In this document: positions 44,001 through 55,818 of the stretch, one piece after another
How positions within the stretch are numbered: position 1 is the first letter of the stretch
Layout: every line of letters begins with the position of its first letter
Assembly (NCBI GenBank): GCA_028583405.1
Contig: CM053256.1
Location: 7,337,527-7,401,526 of the forward strand
Reading direction: 5' to 3'
DNA length: 64,000 nt
Origin: Pogonophryne albipinna
Taxonomy: Eukaryota; Chordata; Actinopteri; Perciformes; Artedidraconidae
Notes under the pieces: model-generated
Database searches by the model: none
The model's input: the letters and a program-made list of their open reading frames with translations, nothing else
What the model was told of the DNA's origin: nothing
Made by a program: the position numbers and the translations under genes

Positions 44001-47000
44001 TGCTCAAATAGGATTAGAGATGTAACAATTTGAGAAAAGTAATCAGGAACAGCACGGCAGTGAACATAACAACTACAGAACATTTTGAATACTGTACCAA
44101 CTCATTGCCTATCATTGACTATTGAGGTGCATATCTGTCATTCAGATTTAGCCATTAGATAACATTTGTAGCAGTTTGTTGGCTCCTCCCATTGAACATT
44201 AACTCAACCAATGAGTTTTTGCTGTGACTAAAACTTGGATATTGTGATTATCCCATATGAGCTGATAGCGTATGATGTAAATGTGATGTAAATGTGAAAG
44301 GCTGGGGAGTGCAGTACCTGTGGTCCATAGAGTAGGCGTTGTCTGGGAGCGGCTGTGAGGCGGGGATGTGGGCGTAGGTCCTGTCTGGTTTGGGTGTTGG
44401 AGCCGCAGTGGGTGAGGCATGATGGAGGGGGGACACAGGGGTGCTACAGGGGGGCGTCACGGGGCTGGAGGGCTTCATTCCTGCAGGCTGCTTCTGCTCA
44501 TAGGCACTGTGGAAACCAGAGGAGAGAGAAGAGTCAAATATGGTCGTAGCACTGAGTGTCTTATTGGTTTGATTTCTTGTCGAAGATGTCCGTACTGAAT
44601 ATGAGAGAGTAGGTTTCAATATTAAGGAACATCACAGCACCCTTTGGCACAAGCTGTGATGTAAAACAAGCCCTGCCAACAGTTGGACTTTGCATTTCCG
44701 TCAGCATGGAAGCAAATGAATCACACGTATGATTCACCACTTATGGAATAGTACCTCTTTGCATAAAAAGGTCATTATACGAAGATGCAAGCAGAATAAA
44801 TGTCATGTATAACAAATCAAAATCAGTTCATTTGAATTAAAAAACATGAATATAATTGGCATAGAGTAATTTGAAAAAACAGATGCCAGCACATTTTGGT
44901 ACGTCTTATTTTAAACGATTAGCAAGTGTTTGAAAACTTGTTTTAAGGGTAAAGAAAAAATAAATAATCTAATCTAAAGCTGATCAATTGAAAAATGAAT
45001 ACAACAGCAACTAAAGTTAAATATTCAACATGCTTAAAACACACAGATGTTTGGTCAAAGTGTATAAAATACAAATGTTTTTAAACGGACATGACTGGTG
45101 AACTATCCCACATGTATTTAGTTTTTGCACGTATTCACGTATCCACTCTTTTACAATAAAGTTGTTATTGCTGTTTAAGGAAGTGGAACCAAATAACAGA
45201 AAGTGTCTGTATTGCCAAATTGTAATTGCCGAGGACTCATTAGGAAGTTTATTTCAGTGTCGTGCGGGGCCCACCTGACGTTGTACGGGCACTTCTCTCC
45301 ATACTGGAGTTTGAAGGGCCGTTCCTGACTACAGTTGACGCTCTGCTCAGAACACGGGCTGTGCAGCTCCCTCTTGATCTTCAGCTGCAGTCCGTGGAAA
45401 GCCACTACACACCCAGAGAGAGAGAGAGAGGAAGATGGAGAAAAACTAATTTAAATACTGAATTTCAATGAACCACCTCCCTACCAAAGAGTAACTTGTT
45501 AGGAATGAGAGAATGTGGTTTTGAAGCAAATTGCAAATCATTTTTTTTTAATGAAGGTGCATTCTTCTTTTTGTTGTTGTTAGTGCTCAGTATTTATTCA
45601 TAGGTTTATAGCGTTTATTTCTTTAGGCAGAATCTATATGCCCCTAAAGTAGCTTTCATACGATCACTGGACTGAATTGAAATACATCTACTTAATTGTT
45701 TTTATCTGCTTTTTATGTCAGGTTGAGCCACCACCTCTATCCCTATTTACGTCACATCCTTAAAATCATTCACAAAAACAATCAACTTAATACATTAGAC
45801 AGAAATTGCTGGGTAAAGTCACAGCCTTAATGTACATATAATGGTTCATGTGACTGTAACCCTTCCTCTGTGTACTACAGCAACTTTCACCATATTGGAT
45901 AACAGCCATGATGTGTCCTATGTGTACTTGTATTGTCAGGCCATCAGCGATTAGTTGATATAAATAAGCAATAAGTTCAAATAAATACTTTTTTTAAGCA
46001 TCCGTCCAACTACAGATCTGAAACAACTCACTTCAAATCTCATTTGTTGGGCCTTTTCCTGACAGGGAGTGAAATATGACAATCATAAATCTGTGTGGCG
46101 TGCTCCTATAAATGCTTTATCTGCTTTCAGCTGCCTGTCAATACGTTCCAGACGACAACAGTGCTCATTGATCTGAACGGGGGAGAAGGGGGGGGGGGTT
46201 GCGCTCTCTACCTATGGCCCCACTGTGAGCCTGCCTGGTGCATCTGAGAGGCTGTTAAGTGCCTGATCAGTCCTGATTAACATGCCATCATCTCAAGTCA
46301 TGATCAACGCTAATCCAATTGGCTGCGCTTCTTAAGAAAGACCCAGTCAGTCAGAATGAAGTCAGGCTCAGGTTGCCGTCTCACCGCGACTGCACAGAGC
46401 CGCGGTGAGGCCGTCCCACAGCATCTCCCCGCTGAAGGGAATGATTTTTAACTGGCATTTCAGGCTGAGAGACAGCCTTTTTCCTGAGTTAAAAAACAAA
46501 GGGAACTGGAATTATGAATGGAGAAAGGATGTCTATCAACTCCTGGTTCAACTCAAGTAGAAACATTTAGACATACGATGACTAATATACTCATATCTGT
46601 GGTTTGGGGATATTTTTGTTTTAAATACTCTCACAGTCCGGACGGTCTCTCAGGCTACAAGGAGCTGAGAGAGGAGGATGTTTTGGGGGCTGACTGACAG
46701 CTGCCGTACGAGCAGGGGTCGATCTGCCAACACCCCATCTGACGCACAGCGGAGCCCCTGGGGGGGGGGGGCACACGGGCCCGGCAGGACAAAGCTCAGG
46801 GGTTGTTCGCAGCCCTCGCTGGGGGCCTGACCTTTCCGGGTCATCGATCGGAGGTCAAAGAGACACTTCCTGAGGGGAGACCTTTGACGACACTGGCATG
46901 GTGGAGCCTCGTTATGTCTTACGGAGTCAAAACAATACCTGGGTTTTGAATGTTGAGATCACAATGTGTCACATTCATTACCTGCTACAATACACTTCGA

Positions 47001-50000
47001 TGTATTTCTTCTTCAGAACAGAACAACTCCCCTCACTCCCGGTTTCAACTCACCTCATGCTAGATTTCATTTAGTTTCTCCATTTAACAGTAAATCAACA
47101 AAAAAAATGTCAATATACATAGGTCTATAGAAATGGTTTGTTTAGTTATATGCGTCACATCACCTTTTAACAATAGCTTCACGTGTGCTGCAGCGCAAGG
47201 CCTTAAATTAGAAATGGAAATGTCACAATAGATTTCTTCAGCGGGGTGCCAAGGTACACAAATCAATAGTGAGGGTATTGCCTCGGACTAAAACAGAGAC
47301 TTCCTTTTTAGTCCAGAATGTCATGCCCATCACCGGTTGATTGCTCTCATTATCTACATATTGATTAACTAAGATGGTAGGGTGTTTAAAAGAAGAAGCA
47401 GTTAGAACAATTACTGGGTCTATTTTAAATGCAAATGTTTAAAAAAAAAATGTTGTCACTGCTATTAACTCAACATTCTGCTACTTTTTAGTTTTTTGTT
47501 CTACATATGCAATAAAATATATTTTTTAAATGAAATAAACAATGTGTTCACCTTTTAAAAACCCATTTCTTTGTCATCCATGTTAACAATTACAATTACA
47601 ATTAAGGGTCGTGTTTCTTATTATTTAATTTTCTGGCAATCCTTTCCGTGCATCATGAGAGAACTCTTGGCCTCAAACGTTGTGTCTTCTCAGGTACAAA
47701 TGGAGTGTTTTGGCAGAACCAGAGCCTACGTTTGGCAGATATTTCTCCCGTCCATTCATAACAAAATACAGGTCCTTTGGCAACAGCGAAAAACCTTCCA
47801 TTCCATTTTCACCTACTGTAGGTGCTCGCCGATCCTGTTAAATGATGGAGGCTCAGATCTGCCGGTAACGTGTGGCCTCATTTTACACCTCCACTGCTCC
47901 TTCATTCCCTGCTAAGTTATGCTAATGGTAAGCATCTGTGTTGGAGTTTGAGACAAAGAAAATTCTCCTTCAGCCTGAGGACACTTTTGCTTCCAGGCCG
48001 CTCACATGCTGCTTCTGTGCTGCATGGATGGAGAGTGCGAAGTCGACATTGAGAGAAACTGCCATAGCTTCTGCAGAGGTGATAAATCTGAGGCCAAGAA
48101 AACATAGAACAACGCAGCTAAGGAAAAGTGAAATCTGCCTTTCTGATACAATCTTTAAAACTACAATACTCAACGCTTTCTCCATAACCTTTGATTCAAA
48201 TTCTAGCTTTCAGCAAAATAAAAATATTGTTGCTTTACTTTTGCTGTCAATTAAGACAAACAACTAAAAATGTAAAAATCTATTTAGGTATAAATACATT
48301 TTAAAATGGAGTAGCAAATAGATAGAAAAGAAGAGGTTATCTTTAGGACTATTCCAATACATATAAAAAACATTTCGTTAACTCCGGTAAGAATATTTTA
48401 CTTGAACAAAAATCTATTTTTGCTACAGCAGTTTATTTAGCCAATTAAGTAAATTAGCAAACTAGCTAGCAGCCGATTAGGCTAATAATACGACAAAACA
48501 ATTTGAATCATTTTAAAGGATAAGACTCATATTATAAAGAATTGCCAAATATTTCAAAGTTGTCCTGAAAATCCTTTTAAAATAATCAATAGAACACTAT
48601 GGCACCGAGGAATAACGTTTGCCAGTCTTTTGATACACAGTAATACTTGCTAGAATAATCTATGTATTCTTAGTTCTGGTCTTTTCCTGTCTTTTCCCAG
48701 CTTTGTCGCAGTAATGAGATTGACTACATCTACATCTGTCCTTCTCATCTAACTCCAAGAACTTCCAGCGATATCTCTTTGGATCTCCATCTCTGTTCTC
48801 CACCTCACCGTACGCCCCTCCATCTCTCAGCTCGGTGAAACCCATATGGGAGAGCTGCCGGCTGGGATGCCAGCGCCCAACCACGGTGCCCTCACCCTCC
48901 CGCCATCTGTCAGTGCCTCTCCAGTCTGCTGCAGGTTTGCCAACAGGACAATTCAGATGGTCAGCAGTCTCCTGCCACCGTGGCCACCCACCCTGGCTAC
49001 CTCTGAAGGACAACAGGACAGTCTCTGTGACCTCTGCTTCTCTACTGTACACCGCACTGTCCTCCACCTTGGATTTTAGGATAAGCTCATTCACACCAAA
49101 GGGTCAGGTTTTTAGCTTACTATTGAGGTATGTTCTGGCTTGAACAATACAAAAGCAAGCCAGATGAATGGAAAAGATTTGAGAGGGTAAAATATTTGAT
49201 GGACCTCACTCTTCTAATTATGATTTACTTAAAGCTACGATTGTCAAAATTGAGGTAAGACATTGAAAGGCACGCAAAAAGTTAGCAACATAAAAAGCAA
49301 GTGTTTTCATAAGAAAGAGAAAACATTTAATCTAACGCAGTTAACTAACAGGAATCTGCTTAAGGATCTCAGGCTGCGATCTGGCTAACAAGGGGTTAAA
49401 AGGTCTGAGCTCGGTCTGATGTTAGACTAATTTCAGCTTAATATTATCCCAAATGTATTATTAATTTCAATACAATTTACTGTAAAAGTGCTATGCTATA
49501 TCGTCTGCATTTTGTCAAACTTTGTTTCCAGGTTAAAGGGCGTTCATGACATAGGGAAGACTTGTTTTGTGTCTTTTCTCAGTTTCATGGGCTGTTTGGC
49601 TCATCTGAAAGACATGTGCTCGCTCGGGGTCCCACTGAGCTCCTCTCACTCCATTTCTGTCCCCACCTTGGCACTACTTCCACCAGAAGTGGAGCGTGCC
49701 AAATCACCAGTCACCATGTGCAACCACCGTGCAAAAACCAGGTGAAGTACGACTAAATACCTCATTCTTATTACTGAGAGTGTAAAACAAGCTCAGGCCA
49801 TATATTTGTATTTCTCTTGCAGGAGAAATATTGAGGAATGAGGGAAAAAAAGTATATTTGCTTTCATTCTGTAAACCAGGAGGAGAACAAGCCATTCTGC
49901 TGAAAGCGGTACATTTAGCTATTATTAAACTGCTGGATTTAGAAATTCTAACCACACTGGATGGTTTGAACAAAAATGTAATTCTAGAAAAGGTCAGGGA

Positions 50001-53000
50001 GGAGAAATATTTTATTCTAAAAAGATTCAGAACAGTCATCTTGATAGCTATTTGTCCTACCTGAAGTTAAAAATATCACTTCAACCCCCGGTAAAATCTG
50101 CAACAATGTTCTGATGTTTATGCAAATAAATCACAGTGCAATAATATCTCAGTGGTGGCGAGAGGTACAAGGGCAGCAGAGGGAAGGGAGAGACAAATAT
50201 AGACAGAGAGAAAGAGAAAAAGAGAGAGACCCCCCCCCACATCCAACCCCTCACCCGTGCACCTGTTTGAAGACCCACAAGACTGCTGCAGCTCACCAGA
50301 GAGCTCTAGATTGAGCAAAGGTGAGGGTACCGAGACACGGGAAAACACATAAGCACTCTCCCCAAGTACCAACACACCAGTCCAGACAAGAAGAAAAAAC
50401 ACCACAGATGTTCACACAGATAAACAAAAGCATGCACACAAACACAGAAAAGCAAAGTGGTCTCTTACTCACAGTTTTCAGTCTGGAAGTCTGGAACGAA
50501 CTGCTCGTCATTGTCGGGAACTTGAGCTAAAGACAGAAGCAGAGAAGAAGAAAGGGAATGATTGTTTCTGATGTTGATGGACAACGCAGCATTGATCACA
50601 GTTCCCTACAGCCCAATACCCTCCTCTGGCAAACAGCCTCCTGGGATATTAGGTTGGCTTATCCCAGCATTGTTCAACTCTGCTGTTGGGTAAAAACACA
50701 GCCGCGAAAAAATATGTTTTGCAGCAAATCAGGGCAAGGAGCACTTTGTTTTTCCTGGCTGCCCATGTATTGTAAAAAAAGTATATATACTATAAGGTTT
50801 TAACAGCATTTGGTTACGGACCAAAACATCTTCATCTTATAATAGGATTCTTTGTCTTTTATTAAATCCTAGAAGTGTGTTTTTTAATAGAAAAATTACA
50901 ATTCTGTATATTTGTCTTTTTAAAAAAATCATCATTTTAAATTTGATTTTCCCCGACAAATTGAAAAAAACTGAAAATTGGCCAATTGTTCAAATTCCCA
51001 TTTTTCTAATCTCTTTTTCTAACCTCTCGCCAATGCTGGCTTCAATATTTTATAAATCAAATATTGTCAGCATTACCGGGAAATGCACCATAATTACAGT
51101 TATGTCAATATCAATGTACACAATGACCTTGAAATGTGATGAAAAATATGATTTACAATGAACCATGTTTCTAACCAAGCCTGCTAGGGATTTAATATTT
51201 AGTTACCCATCTACTTCCTAATTCCACTTCCTGAGGTCGCCTTGTCCATTGACTGCTCCGCGGCCTCGGCTCTCGCTGCTTGCCAGCAGCCAAACACCCA
51301 TTGTTAACTGTATCTAATTGGCTTCTTCCCTACTGGTGAATCCACCTGTACCTACCGAGTCAGGTCTGTTCCAAACCCTCCTGCTTCCCCTTCGCTTCAG
51401 ACGCCCCTGCACTCAGGCTAATGCTAAAATAATGAAGCCTGCTCCACTACGGCTCCAATTAAACATGTACATATTTATATCACACATATTTGCACTCGCT
51501 GACAGTTCTCCGTGTCCCTCAAGTTCGTCTCTGGCAAAAGTAGATTTAAATGTGTCATTAGCACGTCTATTTATACGCACAAAGAGATGGATCCTCATTA
51601 TCACAGGACCAGTAACATGTCTCGACAGGTCTAGAGATGATAAAAAAATAATCACTGATTTTCCAATGTTGTCATTTTTGATATGATCAGGGATTTTTTT
51701 TCTTGTTAGGTGTGGATTAAAAGGAGTAAACATCAAGAGATGAAATTACTTCACATTTTTAAACAATGTAAAGCAGCGAGCTAAGACTTATTATTATAAT
51801 TTGTCTCCAAATGTTGCTCTATTGAAAGCAACACTCGACAGTCTATTGTGTTGTTTTTTACATACATTTTACATTAACCCGGTTGATTTCCTATTGAGCT
51901 GGAGAACAACTTTGCTGTATTAGTCTATGCCGATGCTTTGTTAAAGGGCCATGACATAAACAATATGTAATAGAATAATAACCAAAAACAGATTTGATCT
52001 TAAATCATACTAAAACCTTCTTAAAGCCTCAACACTTTGACTCTTATCATATGTTCTCCCTCTTTTTGCTTCAAACCACAATAACCAAACAGGCCAAAAC
52101 CAACACAAGTTTGAAACATATGGTGGAGCTCAGCTCTCGGCTTGTCACTACAACACAAACAAATAGCAGAAACTTTACCAAACCTAACTTGGAAAAGGAC
52201 AAAGAGAGGAGGGATGAGAAAAGAAGAAAAAAGAGAAGGCAGCAGTCGGTTTGTGTCCAAAAAGGAAGTACAGGATGGATGAGTCACCAGGCTCAGTCTG
52301 TGAATGAGCCAGCTGATCTCTGCAAAAAAACTCCTGGGGAGAACGGCAGAGCTGGAAATCTGCCGCCATTCACAAAACCAAAAACACAGAAAAACTGAGG
52401 GAGGAGGACAGAAGGTAAAAAAGGAGTACGGATAAAAAGGGAGAAGTTGTAAACATGGGGCCTGAGCAAGAGAAACTATCTGAGGCGTTTCGTAAACCCT
52501 GCGACAGCTCGATGTGTGAGGCTGAGTTTTAAACAATTGCCGTGATTTTAAAGAATGCTGTTAGTACCAGGGAAATCATTGCATAAACAAAATATACAAT
52601 GTTCAGAAATCTCTAAAGGATGAGAGCTTTTTTCCTAGCAATAAAGGTACTTAAAGTAGTCTAAGAAAGCCTGGGTGGAGGTGCAGGGCAGAGGTTTGTG
52701 GGGGTCAAGCAGACGCCTGTTAGCTGACGAACATCCTCAACCTCTCGGTCTTTAAGTCGGAAATTCAGTCTGTCTCTCATTATTCCTTCTCTTATTCCAA
52801 TTACCTGAACTAATAAATCTTAGAAATTGGAAGGTATTCCTTTTCAACTTAATGGACAGGAAGTCATTTATTAAATCTACAATCTGGAAGCGTACATCAT
52901 CACATTGGTCCATGACAGGCAGAACTGTAATCTTTAACAGTAATACCTCTTATCAGCCGCCGCCGTCTCTTTCTCACTTTGGATACTGAAATATTAAAAT

Positions 53001-54466
53001 CATGTCTTATTCTTTTTCAACGCCCTGCGGTGTGCGAACGCCGCCTCATAATCTAACTGCTACTCAGATTGGGCTCAACTACTCTAATACAGTATCTGTT
53101 TCAAAGCATATTTTTCATTTTTTAAAAGCTGTGGGTTTCACTGCGAGCTTTTGTAGGGTGTTAAACAATAGATGGAGCCTATAAATGATTGAGAGTCTTA
53201 TTCACCTGTGTGAAGGGTGCAAGCTAGAATTTCTCTTTTCCAGGGGATGTATTACAACTCAATTCTTATTTTATTTTTTTTAAGATTGAAATTGATTCAA
53301 TTAAACTGTGCACTTTAGAGTTCTACTTTACAGCTAGAGTTATGGCTTCACAACCAGAGCACTTACTGATGTGTTGAGATAGATACGGAGACTTTAGAGG
53401 TTGGAATTTTATTGGAACAATGCTATGATGAAAAAATACATAGTCCATTTCTAATTGACTAAATCTGCACAAATGATTAAAAAAAAGTGAGTATTTGTGC
53501 CTTTTTTCTTTTTACAGTAGATGTTGATTTGTTCTCATAATTTCTAATTATCCAAATTAAAATAAAGGACTTGAACTGAATCCAACATTAATTAAAAACA
53601 TATATATGTTAAAAGCAATGCATTTTTTTAAATGTAATACAAATATTAAAATAATGTAATAATTAGGTTTTTCTAATTCTAACTGTTTTATAAACCAGTA
53701 TGGTTTGGTAAAAAGTAGATGCAGTCTATTGTTGGCTACAAAATATAATTTTTACATCAGGCTTGTTTTCAGACAAAAAACATCTGTTCATTTACTTTAC
53801 TTTTAATATTTATATGCAAGACAAAACGACTTCATATCACGCTTTCCAATCAACTATGTTCTCACACTATACAACTTTAAACTGTGAGAATTTCAGTTTT
53901 ACTGCGACTTCTTCCAATAACTCTGAAAATGTTCTACTCTTCACTTTAAATCTCTGAGATATCCAACTGACACTTTACTGAGACACAAACTTTCATCTTA
54001 CATGCAATAATAACAAGTGCATTGACTCTTGTTGAGAAGAAACCAAGTGTAACATGCACATGCACACAAAAAGACTTCAAAGTTAAAATAAGATGAACAA
54101 TATTCACTACTAACCAAAACTTCGGTGCTGCAGACACGCTGGAAAGAGGACACTCGCACTTAAATCCTGAAGCATCACGTCTCAGTTAGACCACAATGAG
54201 CAAGTATTGCCATTAGAGAAAAAATAAATAATAAAAAGCAAATCAACGGATAAATATATGTTTTTGAATTCAATCGTCTCTTTGAAAACTCATGTTTTTA
54301 AAGTCTGCGATTAAAAGAAAAATGATAAATCCAATCTTTCTTTTTTTTTTGCCGCCAAGATACAAAACTGAAGAAGACAAGGTGATGGTACAGCTGGAGA
54401 AGATAGAGAGGTGTGCTGAGTGGAAGCAGAGAGAGAGAGAGAAGGGGGGGAGAGAGCAGACGAGAG

Positions 54467-54534
<68 letters not shown>

Positions 54535-55818
54535 GGTAGGCTGCAGCAGAGCTCTGGTGGAGGTGGAGGTGGTGGCGGCGGCTGGCATGCAGCGCGTTAG
54601 CTCCTGCCAAAAGCAGAAGAGACAGTGAGCGTCGTAGAGCCTTCTACTGGTAATTTGTGATGACACTCTCTGGGTAGAGCCTCCTCTGTCTCCCTCAAGA
54701 CCCTCGCTCACAGTCTCTAATGTATGCATGACACACAAGGTGCCTCTTCCACACAGGCTTTTAATTGGACTGCGACGCAAGACTTGTAACTCCAGGCAGC
54801 TTCTTTCCCCCCTCACAACCTATCCATTTTTTTCCCCCCCATCTTTCCTCTTCTCTCTGCTCGAGATTTAAAAACACTCACCTTCTGCCAGCCAAGTCTC
54901 CTGCAGCTGACTGAGGTCCTGGAAGAGCTCTGGAGGCGGAACCAAAGCAGAGAACAAGACTTAAAGGATGTTATAAAAAAAAAAAAAAACACAATCAAAG
55001 CCCTGGAGGAGCATCAGAAACAACTGACTTCATTACAGCGGGCTGATAAGCCGTCGGAGCCAGTGGAGCTCAGTGGGCATGTGTGCGGCTAATAACAAGT
55101 CAATTTGTGTCTCTGACCACTGACAGTGGCTTGTGAGAATCATCACAGGCCGCTGTGTTGTAATTGAGATTCTGTAGTTAGCAGCGCAGGTGGCCACAAA
55201 CCAATTGAATTTTGCTAAATGTTTAGGAGCCGTGAAATTAACTTCTCCCTCTGCCCTCTGCCTACCTTCAGTGTCCAGAGCCAGGTCGGTCTTAATGAAT
55301 TTTCTCTTTCTGTCATTTGCTGGCCTCTCGCAGCTTGTTGTCTTTTCTTTCAGCTTCTGCAACAACAACAAAAGAAGAGACACAAATCAATTTATTATTT
55401 TCCTCATTGGAGCGTTGATTGTGTTGGCTGCAGGAAATGTGCAAGTGAAATAGCCTCAATAATGTCTTACATTTCTGAAGACATGCAAAGGGACCTGAGC
55501 TTCATCCATCAGATATAACTAACCAGTTGTAACATGGTATTCTGTGTTAAATAGTGGGCACCTTGTATAGATGTTTAATATTTGATAATCAGATGAAACA
55601 AATAGTCCCTTAAGGGAGAAATGGGTTTTAGCTGCAGCAGGAAGGAAGAAAGAAAGATGACATCAGAACAAAAAGGGAAGTATATGAAAGAAAACAGACA
55701 ACAAACAAATATATTAAAGTTGATGTGAAAGATCTGCATCCATTATGTGTTGTTTTTTGGTCAACTAACTCACTTTGGAGTTACAGTAAGGCACTTGCTG
55801 GTCGCGGAATCTATCCAT
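37831..55818 (-). CDS. etv1: ETS-family transcription factor ETV1 (ER81), PEA3 subfamily, complete 12-exon coding region
   Basis: Nuclear DNA-binding activator of the PEA3 group (ETV1/4/5), acting downstream of RTK/MAPK signalling. Coding exons on the minus strand are 55774-55818, 55266-55356, 54882-54929, 50473-50526, 45275-45404, 44318-44506, 43269-43516, 40797-40865, 40644-40712, 40379-40548, 38912-39013 and 37831-38052. They total 1437 nt, 478 residues plus TAA, next to 477 in human ETV1 (from memory). All introns are GT-AG and every phase agrees. The acidic activation domain is at about residues 38-75, the COP1-type VP motif (EQFVPDF) at 69-75, SUMO-type motifs IKRE (89-92), FKQE, IKQE, and the ETS domain at about 334-420 with DNA-contacting arginines 392 and 395. 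The C-terminus ends EGYVY. The central region and C-terminus fit ETV1 better than ETV4 or ETV5. The amino-terminal 45 residues are the least typical part. Upstream on the same strand lies dgkb, as in other vertebrates. Confidence 0.96.
38053..38911 (-). other. etv1: etv1 intron 11 (between exons 11 and 12)
   Basis: 859 bp, AT-rich, nothing recognised inside. Confidence 0.8.
38912..39013 (-). CDS. etv1: etv1 coding exon 11 (ETS recognition helix)
   Basis: 102 nt, exactly 34 codons, residues 372-405. It encodes [20 protein letters not shown] and [14 protein letters not shown]. The recognition helix carries the two invariant arginines that contact the GGAA core. Acceptor ACAAAG, donor AAAAG|GTAAAT. 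Confidence 0.98.
39014..40378 (-). other. etv1: etv1 intron 10 (between exons 10 and 11)
   Basis: 1.37 kb with a C-rich block at 39590-39660. No further feature. Confidence 0.8.
40379..40548 (-). CDS. etv1: etv1 coding exon 10 (ETS domain, first part)
   Basis: 170 nt encoding DIKQES, YREGP, then the start of the ETS winged helix-turn-helix: [26 protein letters not shown] and IEPEE. The tryptophan repeats of the ETS fold are present. The donor is GAGGAG-type, reading GAAGAG|GTGAGA. Confidence 0.98.
40644..40712 (-). CDS. etv1: etv1 coding exon 9
   Basis: 69 nt encoding [20 protein letters not shown] and [13 protein letters not shown] is highly conserved in the PEA3 group. It is separated from exon 8 by only 84 bp and from exon 10 by 95 bp, so exons 8-10 form a compact cluster. 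Confidence 0.95.
40797..40865 (-). CDS. etv1: etv1 coding exon 8
   Basis: 69 nt encoding (D S) [15 protein letters not shown] and on to NRTE. The acceptor is a tandem CAGCAG. Using the second AG gives the family-standard DSEVPSC; using the first (exon starting at 40868) inserts one alanine. The donor is GAAG|GTACCA. Confidence 0.93.
40866..43268 (-). other. etv1: etv1 intron 7 (between exons 7 and 8)
   Basis: 2.40 kb. C-rich tract at 43007-43030. Otherwise unremarkable AT-rich DNA. Confidence 0.8.
43269..43516 (-). CDS. etv1: etv1 coding exon 7
   Basis: 248 nt, residues about 186-268. It holds the family-signature repeats RRQLSEPCH and [10 protein letters not shown], then PPQGFKQEY and IKQEPRDF (SUMO-type). 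The acceptor is TTCCTCCTCAG and the donor ACTCAG|GTGAGG. Confidence 0.96.
43517..44317 (-). other. etv1: etv1 intron 6 with a 24-bp perfect palindrome
   Basis: 801 bp. Positions 43934-43957 are self-complementary without a loop (arm AAGCCTTTCTTA). Confidence 0.85.
44318..44506 (-). CDS. etv1: etv1 coding exon 6
   Basis: 189 nt, residues about 123-185. Proline- and serine-rich segment with [12 protein letters not shown], a string of Ser-Pro MAPK-type sites typical of ETV1, ending in MDH(R). The acceptor is TTTCCACAG and the donor CACAG|GTACTG. The exon length is a multiple of three, so exon skipping would keep the frame. Confidence 0.95.
44507..45274 (-). other. etv1: etv1 intron 5
   Basis: 768 bp, AT-rich, no feature recognised. 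Confidence 0.8.
45275..45404 (-). CDS. etv1: etv1 coding exon 5
   Basis: 130 nt, residues about 80-122. It contains the sumoylation-type motif IKRE, then HSPCSE and YGEKCPYNV, all diagnostic of ETV1. The acceptor reads GGGTGTGTAG and its upstream pyrimidine tract is a pure CT microsatellite (45415-45431). The donor is GTCAG|GTGGGC. Confidence 0.95.
45415..45431. repeat. Short (GA)n next to etv1 exon 5 acceptor
   Basis: On the minus strand this is a CT run that ends 10 bases before the exon 5 acceptor and serves as its pyrimidine tract. Confidence 0.9.
48660..49094 (-). other. Open reading frame of 144 codons inside etv1 intron 4, unknown
   Basis: Longest open frame of normal composition inside the etv1 introns. 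The translation is hydrophilic and Trp/Arg/Glu-rich ([14 protein letters not shown] near the end). I recognise no family. The opposite strand is also open for 102 codons, which weakens the coding case. The local DNA is GC-richer than its surroundings. It may be a retrocopy, old transposon piece or chance. Confidence 0.25.
50473..50526 (-). CDS. etv1: etv1 coding exon 4 (VP degron motif)
   Basis: 54 nt encoding [17 protein letters not shown]. In this family the VPD motifs are the reported recognition sites of the COP1 ubiquitin ligase (established knowledge). The acceptor is CTTTAG and the donor ACT|GTGAGT. Skipping this 54-nt exon would keep the frame. Confidence 0.95.
50527..54881 (-). other. 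etv1: etv1 intron 3 (between exons 3 and 4)
   Basis: 4.36 kb, mostly AT-rich, with the GA microsatellite and a GGTGGAGGTGG run near exon 3. No exon or mobile element recognised. Confidence 0.8.
54473..54532. repeat. (GA)n microsatellite in etv1 intron 3
   Basis: About 60 bp of GA, preceded by shorter GA and G runs from 54429. On the transcribed strand it is CT, about 350 bp downstream of exon 3. Confidence 0.98.
54882..54929 (-). CDS. etv1: etv1 coding exon 3 (acidic activation domain)
   Basis: 48 nt encoding the [16 protein letters not shown] helix of the PEA3 activation domain. The first codon is split with exon 2 (G|AG). The donor is GAAG|GTGAGT. Confidence 0.95.
55266..55356 (-). CDS. 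etv1: etv1 coding exon 2
   Basis: Residues 16-45 plus one base. The acceptor is a T-rich tract ending TTGTTGTTGCAG and the donor is GAAG|GTAGGC. It contains the family motif DRKRKF, a basic patch at residues 30-35, and the start of the acidic activation domain. The first dozen residues are poorly conserved compared with remembered ETV1 and ETV5. Confidence 0.9.
55774..55818 (-). CDS. etv1: etv1 coding exon 1 (start codon)
   Basis: Residues 1-15. The ATG sits at 55818-55816 in the context CAACATGG, which has the favourable G at +4. It encodes [11 protein letters not shown] and then four residues. The DQQVPY motif is the PEA3-family amino terminus, although the family usually has MDGFYDQQVPY (from memory). 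The donor is AAA|GTGAGT, phase 0. Confidence 0.85.

Larger units (their letters stand above)
45405..50472 (-). other. etv1: etv1 intron 4 (between exons 4 and 5)
   Basis: 5.07 kb. It contains G-runs at 46189 and 46760, a nuclear-receptor half-site cluster at 46828-46857, and an open minus-strand frame at 48660-49094. No mobile element recognised. Confidence 0.8.

Noticed and set aside
52021..52536. 171-codon frame in etv1 intron 3
   Set aside because: Phe/Ser/Leu-rich from a purine-rich opposite strand, with no splice context to etv1.
54298..54816. 172-codon Ser-Leu repeat frame
   Set aside because: It is read through the GA/CT microsatellite in etv1 intron 3.
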